From the NCBI RefSeq assembly GCF_003315175.1, contig NZ_QNRQ01000010.1, forward strand, positions 62,001 through 126,000: a stretch of 64,000 nt of DNA, read 5' to 3'. The notes under the pieces are model-generated. The model was not told the DNA's origin and ran no database searches. It was given only the letters and a program-made list of their open reading frames with translations. Source of the stretch: Eoetvoesiella caeni (GTDB lineage Bacteria; Pseudomonadota; Gammaproteobacteria; Burkholderiales; Burkholderiaceae_B). Both the position numbers and the translations under genes were made by a program. Shown piece after piece: positions 1 through 8,801 of the stretch. Position 1 is the first letter of the stretch, and each line of letters begins with the position of its first letter.

Positions 1-2
1 CC

Positions 3-239
3 GGCCTGCTCACGGCGCTGCTGGTGCTGGCCTTCGTGGCAATCCTGTACCAGATCGGCCGCATCGTCTTCGGCGAGCCGGCTCCAACCGAGGCCGAAGC
101 GCACGCCAAGCTGCCTGCAACCAGCCTGGCGGCCGTCGGCATCGCCTTCGTCCCGATGTTCGTATTCGGTTTCTATGTGCCGCCGCCGCTGCTGTCTCTC
201 TTGCGGCAGGCTGCAACGCTGCTGGGAGGTACGGCATGA
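3..239 (+). CDS. Proton-pumping membrane subunit, C-terminal fragment (hydrogenase-4 subunit F / NuoN-like)
   Basis: The frame is open from the window edge and gives about 78 residues with two hydrophobic segments separated by a charged loop, as at the C-terminus of HyfF/NuoL/M/N-type antiporter-like subunits. Its stop overlaps the start of the next gene (ATGA), so the two are translationally coupled. By context it is a membrane subunit of the complex encoded by the following three genes. Only the tail is visible, so the exact subunit letter is inferred from gene order. Confidence 0.6.
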   Translation, partial: GLLTALLVLAFVAILYQIGRIVFGEPAPTEAEAHAKLPATSLAAVGIAFVPMFVFGFYVPPPLLSLLRQAATLLGGTA

Positions 240-1813
240 GTACGCGCACGGAACTGCTGGCCAGGCTGCGCACGCAGCTGCCCAAGGCGGGCATCTGGGA
301 TGCCGGGCCCTGGATAGAACTGCGCCCGCCGCTGGCGGCATTGCGGAAGATCGCGGCCGCCCTGGTTGCAAACTTCGGATGCGAATTCGCCACGCTGGTC
401 ACGGAGGCTCGTGACGCCGACGACTCGTACATGCTGCTCTATTTCTTCTACCAGCCGCAGGACAGCATCCTGATCGCGATCCGGCTGGCTGCAGGAGCCG
501 ATACCCTGGTGCCCGCCATCGGCTCGCAGGTGCATGCGGCTGCATGGCACGAACGGGAGACCGAGGATCTGTTCGGCATTTCGTTCGAAGGCCACCCCTT
601 CCTGGGCGACTACGTCCTGCACGACGCCCTCTGGCCCGAGCGCCTGGCCCCCATGCGCCGCTACTTCGATGCGCGCCTGCGCGTGGCGGGATCGGGCGCC
701 GGCGCGGCCTGGCAGCCCCGGCGCATCCTGCAGCAGGAAGGGGCCATCACCTTCCCGGTGGGGCCGATCTGGGCGGACTACAACGAAGCCGGCTTGTGGC
801 TGCTGGAGACTCCGGGCGAGCAGATCCTGGGTGGCCTGACCCGCTTGTTCTACAAATACCGCGCTGTGGAGAAGATCGCCGAGGGCCTGGTGCCGGATCA
901 GGCGCTGCTGCTGGCCGAACGCTTCAGCGGCAGCGCCGCGTTCGCCCACGCATACGCCTTCTGCCGCGCGCTGGAAACCCTTGCCCATTGCCAGGTACCG
1001 CCGCGCGCCCACGTCCTGCGCGCGGTATTCGCCGAGCTGGAGCGCATCCGCTACCATGCCGCCACGATCGCGGAACTTGCCGGCTCCACCTCGCTTGCGG
1101 TCGGCAAATCCATGTCGCAGGAACTCGAAGAACAGGTCTTGCGCCTGTCCGGGCAGCTGTGCGGACACCGCTATCTGTTCGGGGTCTGCATCCCGGGCGG
1201 ACTGGCGCAGTCCCCCGATGCCGGCGCGCTTGCCGCGCTGGGCACGGGGATCGCGGATGCAGCCGACGAATTCGCCCGGCTGGAGCGGCTTTTCGTGCAC
1301 ACGTCCAGCTACCTGGACCGCATCGAGGAGATGGGCACGCTGCGCCCGGAGGTCGCCGACCTGTACGGCGTGGTCGGCCCGGTGGCACGCGCCTCGGGGC
1401 GCACGGTGGATCTGCGCCGCGCGCTTCCCTATGGGATTTACAAGACGCGCGCCCCCGAGATCCCGCGCGAGACGGAGGGTGACGGCTACGCCCGGCTGCG
1501 CGTGTATTTTGCCGAAATCCGCGCGAGCATGGCGCTCATCCAAACCCTGCTCACGCAGCTGCCCGACGGCCCGGTTGCCACCAGCTGCCCGCCCACCGCA
1601 GGCGCGGCGCTGGGCTGGACCGAGGCCCCCGCGGGCGGCACCTTCCATTGGCTGCGCCTGGACGAGAACGGGCGAGTCCGCCGCTGGCGTATCGCGCCGC
1701 CGGGGTTCCGCAACTGGCACGCCTTTCACCGGGCCCTGGAAGGCGCCGCCTTCCAGGATTTCCACATCATCATGGCGAGCTTCGGCTTGTCGGTCGCGGA
1801 GAGTGACCGCTGA
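236..1813 (+). CDS. Hydrogenase-4/NADH dehydrogenase large-subunit homologue (NuoC-NuoD fusion) lacking Ni-ligand cysteines
   Basis: This 525-residue protein fuses a NuoC-like N-terminal domain (motif ERETEDLFGI followed by GHP near residues 105-120) to a NuoD/HycE-like domain. In group 4 [NiFe] hydrogenases the active site is held by an RxCGxC motif and a C-terminal DPCxxC motif. Here the first reads RFSGSAAFAH and the second region reads ASFGLSVAESDR, so all four cysteines are absent. It cannot hold a Ni-Fe centre of the usual kind. It resembles the energy-converting hydrogenase-related (Ehr) complexes. It overlaps the genes on both sides, which indicates an operon. Confidence 0.8.
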   Translation: MSTRTELLARLRTQLPKAGIWDAGPWIELRPPLAALRKIAAALVANFGCEFATLVTEARDADDSYMLLYFFYQPQDSILIAIRLAAGADTLVPAIGSQVHAAAWHERETEDLFGISFEGHPFLGDYVLHDALWPERLAPMRRYFDARLRVAGSGAGAAWQPRRILQQEGAITFPVGPIWADYNEAGLWLLETPGEQILGGLTRLFYKYRAVEKIAEGLVPDQALLLAERFSGSAAFAHAYAFCRALETLAHCQVPPRAHVLRAVFAELERIRYHAATIAELAGSTSLAVGKSMSQELEEQVLRLSGQLCGHRYLFGVCIPGGLAQSPDAGALAALGTGIADAADEFARLERLFVHTSSYLDRIEEMGTLRPEVADLYGVVGPVARASGRTVDLRRALPYGIYKTRAPEIPRETEGDGYARLRVYFAEIRASMALIQTLLTQLPDGPVATSCPPTAGAALGWTEAPAGGTFHWLRLDENGRVRRWRIAPPGFRNWHAFHRALEGAAFQDFHIIMASFGLSVAESDR

Positions 1814-2511
1814 TGGCCAACTGGACACTGACCAGCCTCGCACGCGGCATCCGCACCCTGCACTGGCCGCGCAACGCCGATCTGCCGCCAGGGGCGGTAC
1901 CGGTGCGGCTGCACGGCCTGGCCGCCGCGCCGGCATGGGGCGAGAACGACGCATCCTGGGTGCTGCGCACGGAAGGCTCGCGCGGCCCGCTGCCGGCCCG
2001 GTTCCGCCATTCGGTGCACTTTCGCTTCGTGGACGCCGGCGCTGACGGCGCACTCATCGGCGAAGTACGGCTGCTCGACGCGCCGCCCTACAACCTGCAC
2101 CGCTTCGGCATCTTCGTCACTGCCAGCCCACGCGCTGCCGACGTGCTGCTAGTGGGCGGCCCGGTCACCGAAGCCATGCGCGGGCCGCTGCTGAAGGCCT
2201 ACGAGGCCATGCCCGATCCCAAGCGGGTCGTGGCGATCGGCGACGAAGCGATCGATGGCGGGGTCTTCGGCAAGAGCTTCACCAGCGCGGGCGGCGTGGC
2301 GGAAGTCATCCCCGTGGATTTCATCGTACCAGGCTGCCCGCCGCCGCCTGCCGCCATCATCCAGGGCTTGCGGGCCGCCGCCGGGCAATACGAAGCCGCC
2401 GCCCCTGAAATCAACGGGGTGCAAGACGGCGCATCCGCAACGGTGTCGGCTGGGGCAACGTCGCCGGCATCCCCGGCACCGGCTCGCAGGCCCTCTGGAG
2501 ACAAGCCATGA
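1813..2511 (+). CDS. NuoB/HycG-like small subunit with degenerate Fe-S cluster site
   Basis: A 232-residue protein. The core from about residue 90 to 195 aligns by eye with NuoB/HycG (YNLHRFGI, ASPRAADVLLVGGPVT, PGCPPPP). NuoB uses four cysteines for cluster N2. Here the CxxC region reads GADGALIGE, the GDCA motif reads GDEA, and only the PGCP cysteine remains. A proline- and alanine-rich tail of about 35 residues follows. It starts in a one-base overlap with the large-subunit stop and overlaps the next gene by 4 bases. It is probably a structural partner of the cysteine-less large subunit rather than an electron carrier. Confidence 0.75.
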   Translation: MANWTLTSLARGIRTLHWPRNADLPPGAVPVRLHGLAAAPAWGENDASWVLRTEGSRGPLPARFRHSVHFRFVDAGADGALIGEVRLLDAPPYNLHRFGIFVTASPRAADVLLVGGPVTEAMRGPLLKAYEAMPDPKRVVAIGDEAIDGGVFGKSFTSAGGVAEVIPVDFIVPGCPPPPAAIIQGLRAAAGQYEAAAPEINGVQDGASATVSAGATSPASPAPARRPSGDKP

Positions 2512-4625
2512 ACGTGCTCGTCTGGGCGTATCCCGTGCTGATTCTCACGCTGCTCGCACTGGCGGCCCCCGGCCGCCGCTCGCAGCGGGCAGGCTTTCTC
2601 ATCGGCCATTGGGTGACCTGTGCGCTGGTGGCCACCGCCGCCGTGCCGATCCTGGCCACTGGAGCCGTCGCATCGAGCAGCGCCGCTCACTTGGCCATCC
2701 TGCCAGGCTTTGGCTTCACGCTCGATCCGCTGCGCGCCTTCTTTCTCCTCATCGCGGCAAGCGTATACGCCCTGTCGGTGACGCTGGTGGCGCGTGATTC
2801 ACAGCGCTTCGCATCCGCCCGTGCGCGTCTCATCCTCGCCTTCACCACCCTGCTGTTCGCGGGCATGATCACGGTGCTCGTCGCCGCAGGCATCACCAGC
2901 CTCATCTTCGCCTGGGAGATCATGTCGCTGTCGCTGGTGGCCCTGGTGTTCCTGGGGGGCGACTCCGCGCATGCCGTACGGGCCGGATTCCTCACCCTGG
3001 TGCTGTCCGAAGCCGGAGCGCTGGCGGCGCTCGCCGGCCTGCTGCTGCTCGGGAACGCCGCCGGGACCTGGTCGCTTGCCGGCATCGCCGAAGCCGCCGC
3101 GCACATGCCGCCCGGCATCGCCTGGGCCGGGTTTCTGCTCACGTTCTTCGGCTTCGGCGTGAAGACCGGCATCCTGCCCGTCAACATCTGGATGGGAGAC
3201 GGCTACGCAGCAGCCCCGCGCGGGGTGCTGCCCATCTTCTCAGGCGCCACGCTGAACCTGGGCGTACTGACGCTATGGGTGATCGACGGGCCGCTCGCCA
3301 TGCACCATCCCGCCATCGCGCTGGTGATGCTCGCCACGGGAGCGCTCACGGCGATCCTGGGCATCATCTACGCCCTGGCCACCCACAGCCTGACACGGCT
3401 GCTGACGCAAAGCTCGATCGAAAACCTGGGCATCGTCGTCGCCGCCTCGGGCGCGGGCTTTGCCTTCTGCGCGCTGGGGCACCCCGTGCTGGGCAGCCTG
3501 TCGCTGGTCGCGGGCCTCTACCACATGCTCAATCATTCCAGCTACAAGACGCTGCTGTTCCTGGGGGCGGCTGCCATTGGCGAAGCCACGAACACGGACG
3601 ACCTCAACCGGATGGGCGGCCTGATGCGACGCGTGCCCCTCTTCGGAACGCTGTTCCTCTTCGGCGCATTCGCGATCGCGTCGCTGCCGCCCCTTAACGG
3701 CTTCGTGAGCGAATGGCTGGTTCTGCAATCGCTGCTGCGCGTGGTCGAGCTGAGCTCGATTCCCGCGCGCATTGTCTTCGCGCTCTCCGGCGCGCTGCTG
3801 GCGCTGACAGCGGGCCTGGCCGTGACCTGCTTCGTCATGCTGCCGGCATCGGCCCTGCTCGGGCTGCCTCGTTCGAACGCAGCCGCGCATGTACGGCGCA
3901 TGCCCAGGAGCGCCACGATCCCAATGGGCATCCTGCTGGCCGCGTGCCTCGCGCTGGGCATACTGGCAACGGGGGTGATCCCGCTGCTGGGTCGGTTGGT
4001 GGGATCGTTGACCGGAGCCGACGCGACCGGCGATCTGGTGCCGGCTTTCCTGCACGGCACACCGGACTTGGCGGCAGGCCTGGTGGATGATCTCACCCAG
4101 CTTGGTGTGCAGATCGGACGTGGACTGATACCCCTGCGCGGCCTCGTTATCCTGCATTCGGGCGGCGCCGACACCCCGGTGGTGTACGCCATGTCGACGA
4201 CATTCATGTTCATCGTGCTCGCCCTGCTGCTGTTCCTGACGTGGCTGCTGGCACGCAAGCTGCACGATCACCACCGCGTCATGCGGCGCACCTTGTGGGA
4301 CGCGGGCCTGGTGCGGCTGCAACGCGAGATGACGTACACCGCCACTGCCTTTGCCGCACCCGTGCGCGTGATCTTCGACAAGATCCTGCGCCCCGTCGTG
4401 GCCGAGCGCGTGGAGCGCCAGGGCGCCTTCATCACGGCGCGCCACCGGGAAGGCGAACTGATCCACATCGTGGACCGCCTGACACTGCGCCCACTGGTGA
4501 AGGCAGGCACCTGGATTGCAGCGCAGCTCGCCCGCATGCACCACGGGCCAGTGACGCTGTACGCAGGCTATATCCTGGCTGTCCTGGCAGCCACCCTGCT
4601 GGCCGCAGCCGCGGGCCTGGATTGA
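2508..4625 (+). CDS. NuoL/HyfB-like proton-translocating membrane subunit
   Basis: A 705-residue, very hydrophobic protein of the complex I antiporter-like family (proton-conducting transporter domain in the middle). Family-typical features include a [13 protein letters not shown] segment around residue 345 and many transmembrane helices. The C-terminus has extra amphipathic and basic stretches and a last membrane helix, as in HyfB/NuoL. It overlaps the small-subunit gene by ATGA. In hyf operons HyfB comes first, whereas here it is last, so the operon is rearranged relative to E. coli hyf. It probably supplies an ion path for the cysteine-poor complex. Confidence 0.8.
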   Translation: MNVLVWAYPVLILTLLALAAPGRRSQRAGFLIGHWVTCALVATAAVPILATGAVASSSAAHLAILPGFGFTLDPLRAFFLLIAASVYALSVTLVARDSQRFASARARLILAFTTLLFAGMITVLVAAGITSLIFAWEIMSLSLVALVFLGGDSAHAVRAGFLTLVLSEAGALAALAGLLLLGNAAGTWSLAGIAEAAAHMPPGIAWAGFLLTFFGFGVKTGILPVNIWMGDGYAAAPRGVLPIFSGATLNLGVLTLWVIDGPLAMHHPAIALVMLATGALTAILGIIYALATHSLTRLLTQSSIENLGIVVAASGAGFAFCALGHPVLGSLSLVAGLYHMLNHSSYKTLLFLGAAAIGEATNTDDLNRMGGLMRRVPLFGTLFLFGAFAIASLPPLNGFVSEWLVLQSLLRVVELSSIPARIVFALSGALLALTAGLAVTCFVMLPASALLGLPRSNAAAHVRRMPRSATIPMGILLAACLALGILATGVIPLLGRLVGSLTGADATGDLVPAFLHGTPDLAAGLVDDLTQLGVQIGRGLIPLRGLVILHSGGADTPVVYAMSTTFMFIVLALLLFLTWLLARKLHDHHRVMRRTLWDAGLVRLQREMTYTATAFAAPVRVIFDKILRPVVAERVERQGAFITARHREGELIHIVDRLTLRPLVKAGTWIAAQLARMHHGPVTLYAGYILAVLAATLLAAAAGLD

Positions 4626-4716
4626 CCATGGAACACCATTCCCTGCAATACTGGCCCGTCTCCCCGAATCCCGGTCTTTCCGGATCTTCAACTTTCCAAC
4701 GCAAGGAACTCCGTTC

Positions 4717-5262
4717 ATGAGCTACAAAGACATTCCCGCAGGCAGCGACATCCCCGACCATATCAACGTCTACACCGAGATACCTGCCCACGGCCTGCCG
4801 ATCAAATACGAGCTGAACAAAGCAAGTGGCGAGATTTTCGTGGACCGATTCCTGAGCACGTCCATGGCCTATCCCGCCAACTACGGCTTCATCCCGAACA
4901 CGCTGAGCGAAGATGGCGACCCGCTGGACGCACTGGTCATCAGCCCGTACCCCGTGGCCCCCGGCGTCACCATCCCCAGTCGTACGATAGGTGTCATGCT
5001 CATGACGGACGAGCACGGCCCAGACGCCAAGATCATCGCCGTACCCGACGACACGATCAGCCAGCTGTACCGGGGTGTGCGATCCTGCGATGATCTGCCT
5101 CCGGCCCTGCTGGATGAAATCAGCCACTTCTTTGCCAACTACAAAACCCTGGAACCCGGCAAATGGGTCAAGGTGGAAGGTTGGGGGAGCCTGGAGCAGG
5201 CCAGGGCAGAAATCCTTAAATCGGCCGACGCACATGCACGAACGGGAACCCACGGGAATTGA
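4717..5262 (+). CDS. ppa: Inorganic pyrophosphatase (family I)
   Basis: This 181-residue protein has the full length of a bacterial family I pyrophosphatase. It hydrolyses PPi to two phosphates in the cytoplasm and needs Mg2+. The metal-binding signature DGDPLDALV lies near residues 66-74, with the conserved YPANYGFIP segment before it. An AAGGAA ribosome binding site precedes the start. It lies 91 bases after the membrane-complex operon on the same strand and converges with the relaxase gene. A ppa copy in an ICE is probably cargo, since hosts normally carry an essential chromosomal copy. Confidence 0.93.
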   Translation: MSYKDIPAGSDIPDHINVYTEIPAHGLPIKYELNKASGEIFVDRFLSTSMAYPANYGFIPNTLSEDGDPLDALVISPYPVAPGVTIPSRTIGVMLMTDEHGPDAKIIAVPDDTISQLYRGVRSCDDLPPALLDEISHFFANYKTLEPGKWVKVEGWGSLEQARAEILKSADAHARTGTHGN

Positions 5263-5292
5263 AAACCCAGAGCATGAGCCTCCATGCCCACA

Positions 5293-7137
5293 CTAGCACA
5301 ATGAAAGATGGGGATTATTAGGCGGTGTGTCATGAAGCAATTTGGTATCTTTAAGCAAATAGCCGTATAACCGTCGAGATTTTCTCGGGCCTGTAACCAG
5401 GCAGGCCCAGACATTCAATCCGTTAGGCTGTTTGCGATGCAGCTGCATCTTCTCAAAACGCTTCTGCACCCACTGCCACCCCTGCTGATCCTCCTGCTTG
5501 GCTACCAGAGCGATCTCTGGGTATTCTTGGACATATCTCTGGAAAATACCCGGACTAACCATAAATACTGTGTTGTCAACTATATGCACTAGCGCTTTAG
5601 CATCGTTAATAATCAACCTGTGAGAGTTGATTCCCTCTCCCAGCCAGGACACAAAGCATTCACCCGGTGGAACCTGAGGTGGGTCGCATCTCTCCAAAGC
5701 AGTCGAAGCAGCCACTGCCAGGTTAGCTGGAACCGACGGTTTTATCGCAGACGCTTCCATTGGCGATGAGGCCAGACCTGGAGACTCTCCCATCAACGCC
5801 ATAAGGTCCCCTACTACGTCCCCAGCCTCCAACTGCGTAATAGAGGCAGTGTCATGCACAGTGCTAAGTGCTTTAGAAGATTCTGTGGATGTTGCAATAG
5901 ACACTGGAATGGGGCTGCTGCTGGCACATGTCGTAGACCCCGGAACAGAGCCTGCATCTGAACCAGGATTGTTAGCTTGGCTCGCACTCATTTCCTCCTC
6001 GACGGTACCGGCAAATGGCAACGGGCGCTCAGCGGGTTCCCAAATCAGAGATGGAGACAACCGCAACAAAGTAAAGGTATGGGTCCAACCGGTTGAACTA
6101 GTCACGGTTGCGCGCCAAATTGCCCTTCCGTCCGGCGTGGCCTGCAACAGGCGGTGATCCTGCAGCACATTGAACACTGCGGTGTTGTTCGCGGGTATGC
6201 CGTCGATACCCTGAGACAATAAGTGCGCTCGCAGCTTGTCCGATACCGTCTTGCTTACCAACCATAGCGAATCCTCGGTGAGCCAGCCATCAGACGCTTC
6301 AGGCTGATTCAGCTTCAGTTCTTCCTTGAGCAGGTAGCGCAACCCGTCCACCAGCTTGCGTTGCAGCGCGTGCTTAGGCGCAGTCATGGCGCGCGTCGGA
6401 TCGCCGCCAAGCTCTTGGGCGACGGAAGCGCGGTCGGCCAGGATGACCAGCTCACCCAACGCCCCGGCATGCTCATACTGCCCAGCCAAGACATAGAGCA
6501 GCGCCCCCCATAACTCGGAGTGACCGCTGAGCCAGTCAAGGACTTCCCGGTCGATCACCTGACGGTAGAGTAGGCCTGTCGCGGCGCTGTGCAGGCGATA
6601 CTCGCGGCCATCGCAGTAGCGGAATCGGTAGGGCTCTCGCAGCGGGCCGTGCCATGGATGCCAGGTGCTGCCATTGGCAAGCTCCACATGCAAATCGACA
6701 GCGATTTTCCCAATGTCGTGCAGCAGTGCGGCGTAGGCAACAGCAGCGGTCCACGCTTCGGACTGAACCGCCTGGTCCTCGGGGCTCGCGCCAGCGGGCA
6801 GCAAATGGGATTGACGCAGCTTGAGCGCATAGGCCACGATCTCCAGCCCGTGATCCAGCATGCCGCCCGGGTAGGCGTGGTGGTGGCTCTCCGAGGCCGG
6901 GAACCGCTGGACTAGTTCGGCGTAGCGCTCCAATGGCACGCGGTACAGGGTGACGAACTGCCTGCGCGAAAGAGAAGTGCGCTGCCAGATGTATTCCAGC
7001 AACTTCTGACGGCGAGACGTAGCCAACAATGATGTGGCCGACTCGGGCTGTAGCAACCCTTTTGTAAAAACGGTGGCTGGCACTGGCGACAGAACGGCCC
7101 TGGCCAGAGCCCGTTTTCGCTGAAATAGACGGAGCAT
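5293..7137 (-). CDS. traI: MOBH-family relaxase TraI (ICE PFGI-1 class)
   Basis: A 614-residue relaxase that should nick the element at oriT and lead the strand into the recipient. The N-terminal half holds the HD-hydrolase-type fold typical of MOBH relaxases: conserved H96 in GGMLDHGLE and the H140-D141 pair in LLHDIGK. A linker rich in serine, proline and alanine (about 370-480) leads to a C-terminal TraI_2-type domain (about 490-610). Base composition is more AT-rich than the T4SS genes. It is the last transfer gene on this side, far from the T4SS as in ICEclc. The start is the first in-frame ATG, with only a weak ribosome site. Confidence 0.9.
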   Translation of the reverse strand: MLRLFQRKRALARAVLSPVPATVFTKGLLQPESATSLLATSRRQKLLEYIWQRTSLSRRQFVTLYRVPLERYAELVQRFPASESHHHAYPGGMLDHGLEIVAYALKLRQSHLLPAGASPEDQAVQSEAWTAAVAYAALLHDIGKIAVDLHVELANGSTWHPWHGPLREPYRFRYCDGREYRLHSAATGLLYRQVIDREVLDWLSGHSELWGALLYVLAGQYEHAGALGELVILADRASVAQELGGDPTRAMTAPKHALQRKLVDGLRYLLKEELKLNQPEASDGWLTEDSLWLVSKTVSDKLRAHLLSQGIDGIPANNTAVFNVLQDHRLLQATPDGRAIWRATVTSSTGWTHTFTLLRLSPSLIWEPAERPLPFAGTVEEEMSASQANNPGSDAGSVPGSTTCASSSPIPVSIATSTESSKALSTVHDTASITQLEAGDVVGDLMALMGESPGLASSPMEASAIKPSVPANLAVAASTALERCDPPQVPPGECFVSWLGEGINSHRLIINDAKALVHIVDNTVFMVSPGIFQRYVQEYPEIALVAKQEDQQGWQWVQKRFEKMQLHRKQPNGLNVWACLVTGPRKSRRLYGYLLKDTKLLHDTPPNNPHLSLC

Positions 7138-7321
7138 GTAGGTGTCCTGATAACCGGCTAACCTGAGGCCTTTTGGCCCTTTCGAGATAGGGCCTTTCCC
7201 CTTGCACCCATTCCCTTGCCTTTGCCTCTCTGACCCTTTAGCCTTTACGACGGCTTCTGGTATAGGACGGATAGAGAGAGACGCGCCACCATCAATACGG
7301 TACGGGGTGCATCCGGCAAGC
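7138..7321. other. Relaxase upstream region, candidate oriT
   Basis: This 184-base gap sits directly upstream of the relaxase gene. It contains an inverted repeat, GGCCCT (7175-7180) and AGGGCC (7189-7194) around an 8-base loop, with a second GGCC pair at 7167-7178 and a pyrimidine-rich tract after it. Origins of transfer of MOBH elements often lie next to traI. The nick site cannot be located from sequence alone. Confidence 0.3.
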
Positions 7322-8047
7322 TCACCTCCTCAGCCACTCCGTTTCGCCAATCGCGCGAGCGCGCTTGATGAGCCGCCTCACTGCAGGCGAAGGCTCCGTC
7401 TGGCGCAAAACAAGATGAGTATGTACGGGAATGGGCTCACCCGCCAAGGGGCGCATGACGATGCCCATAGGCTGCAAAGCGACGATGCGAGACATAGCGC
7501 CGAAACCAATACCGTAACCGGCCGCAACCAGCAAAGCCATCATGTCAAAGGAGCGCACCCACTCTTGGGAAGGTGGCTTGATCTGCGGACACACCAACAG
7601 ACGTTCGACCTGCTGACTGACTACCGCATGGTCTTCCATATCCATTAGCACCAATGGGTATTGAGCAGCCTGGGCGATAGGAATTTTGGAAAAGGCCAGC
7701 AAGGGGGATCGTACTGACACAGCTGCCGCCAGCACATCCTCCCACAGTACAGCTATTTCCAGAGAACTGATCCGCTTTCGGCCGTCCAGGGACAGCCCGG
7801 CACAGTAGCGGCCATCTTCAACACCCCGCAGCTGATTTTCGACCGTGGTCTCCACCAGTCGTACAGGCGTTTCGGGCTCCTCGGCCCGCTGCCAAGCCAA
7901 TAGAGCCGCCAGTGGCGGCATCAACGCACCTGAGGAGACAGCGATTTGTAACGGTTCAGGAATCATAATCGCGGGCGGAGGGACTCTCTGAAAACCCGAA
8001 TTCACCCGGAACTTGCTAAGCAGGTTAGGGGAGTCCCTGACCAACAT
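7322..8047 (-). CDS. LysR-type substrate-binding domain protein lacking the HTH
   Basis: A 241-residue protein made of the periplasmic-binding-protein-like effector domain of LysR regulators (LQIAVSSGALMPPLAALL near residue 33, GYGIGFGAMSRIVA near 195). The usual 60-residue winged HTH at the N-terminus is absent, and no HTH was found in frame upstream. It is divergent from an Xre-type HTH gene, with a double palindrome between them. It may sense a ligand and act through that partner or as an anti-regulator. The start is uncertain: the Met at 8047 or the later Met at 7966 would both work. Confidence 0.7.
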   Translation of the reverse strand: MLVRDSPNLLSKFRVNSGFQRVPPPAIMIPEPLQIAVSSGALMPPLAALLAWQRAEEPETPVRLVETTVENQLRGVEDGRYCAGLSLDGRKRISSLEIAVLWEDVLAAAVSVRSPLLAFSKIPIAQAAQYPLVLMDMEDHAVVSQQVERLLVCPQIKPPSQEWVRSFDMMALLVAAGYGIGFGAMSRIVALQPMGIVMRPLAGEPIPVHTHLVLRQTEPSPAVRRLIKRARAIGETEWLRR

Positions 8048-8104
8048 TCCATCGATCTATCTGTTTGCCTTCGTCTGCATGAGCCAGCAGAGATGCCTCT
8101 CATT

Positions 8105-8147
8105 GTACCTGTTTTGGGTACAGGCACCGTGTACCGATAAAAGGTAC
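8105..8147. promoter_or_regulatory. Double operator, two GTACC-N7-GGTAC palindromes
   Basis: Two copies of the same inverted repeat, GTACC-N7-GGTAC, lie at 8105-8121 and 8131-8147. Their centres are 26 bases apart, about two and a half helical turns. The second ends exactly at the ATG of the HTH gene. The position between two divergent regulatory genes fits an operator for the HTH protein. Confidence 0.7.
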
Positions 8148-8432
8148 ATGGTGAATCGAACCATTTATTCTCCTGAAATGCGGACGTTAACCACCTGGTT
8201 GCGCGAACAGCGTGAGCGCCAGGGGTTGACCATGCGCACCTTGGCCGATCGCTTGGGCAAGCCGCACTCCTTCGTCCAGAAGGTGGAGCAAGGGGAACGC
8301 CGACTAGATGTTGTCGAATACCTCTGGTATTGCTCCGCACTTGGTGCACCTCCGAAAGATGGCATCGACCTGATTTCGAACCTCCACATCTCCCTTTCCC
8401 TGCAGGAAACCCGCTCTCACAATAAGCGTTGA
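8148..8432 (+). CDS. Small Xre-family helix-turn-helix regulator
   Basis: With the ATG at 8148 this is a 94-residue protein whose body is a Cro/CI-type HTH (RERQGLTMRTLADRLGKPHSF, then VQKVEQGERRLDVVEYL). Longer in-frame starts would run through the double palindrome, so they are less likely; an internal ATG at 8178 is an alternative. HTH proteins of this kind usually repress their own promoter. The tandem palindromes at its start codon and the divergent LysR-like effector gene support a local switch. Confidence 0.75.
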   Translation: MVNRTIYSPEMRTLTTWLREQRERQGLTMRTLADRLGKPHSFVQKVEQGERRLDVVEYLWYCSALGAPPKDGIDLISNLHISLSLQETRSHNKR

Positions 8433-8500
8433 ACCTCCAGAAACCCACCGGCTAAAGCCGCACACACTTGGAGCATTTACGTCGGTTGCCCGTTAAGATA

Positions 8501-8522
8501 GAATTCCAAGTAAGAATTCTTA
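8501..8522. promoter_or_regulatory. Palindromic operator upstream of vapB
   Basis: A perfect 12-base palindrome, TAAGAATTCTTA at 8511-8522, is preceded by a second GAATTC at 8501-8506. It lies 19 bases before the antitoxin start. AbrB-type antitoxins with their toxins usually bind such repeats to autorepress the operon. Confidence 0.55.
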
Positions 8523-8540
8523 CCTTACAGGAACGCAACC

Positions 8541-8801
8541 ATGCAAGTCACTGAGAAAGGCCAAATCACGATCCCTAAGCGCCTGCGTGACGCTGTTGGT
8601 ATCCTGCCCGGCAGCCAGGTGTCCTTCGTGCTGGACGGTGGAAAAATCATCATCCAGAAGGCTGGCACGGGAACGAACGACCGTCGAGCGGCACTCCGTG
8701 CGGCGGCGGCCAAAGTGCGCACAAGCCTGGATCAGCCATTCAGGCAAATGGACAGCGAGGCCATCATGGCGTTTTTGCGTCCGGATGACGAACATGCTTG
8801 A
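8541..8801 (+). CDS. vapB: VapB-type antitoxin (AbrB/MazE-like)
   Basis: An 86-residue protein. Its N-terminal half is a swapped-hairpin AbrB DNA-binding domain (VTEKGQITIPKRLRDAVGI, residues 3-21), and its flexible C-terminal half should wrap the toxin. It is directly upstream of, and overlaps by 8 bases, a PIN-domain gene, the classic VapBC order. It neutralises the toxin and represses the operon through the palindrome at 8511. The pair may stabilise the ICE by killing cells that lose it. Confidence 0.88.
   Translation: MQVTEKGQITIPKRLRDAVGILPGSQVSFVLDGGKIIIQKAGTGTNDRRAALRAAAAKVRTSLDQPFRQMDSEAIMAFLRPDDEHA

Noticed and set aside
173-2053. Long minus-strand frame opposite the hydrogenase-like genes
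   Set aside because: Arg/Gly/His-rich translation without domains, a GC-rich shadow of the well-supported plus-strand operon.
8013-8147. N-terminal extension of the HTH gene from 8013
   Set aside because: It would translate the double palindrome and overlap the divergent gene's start. The HTH domain is complete from 8148.
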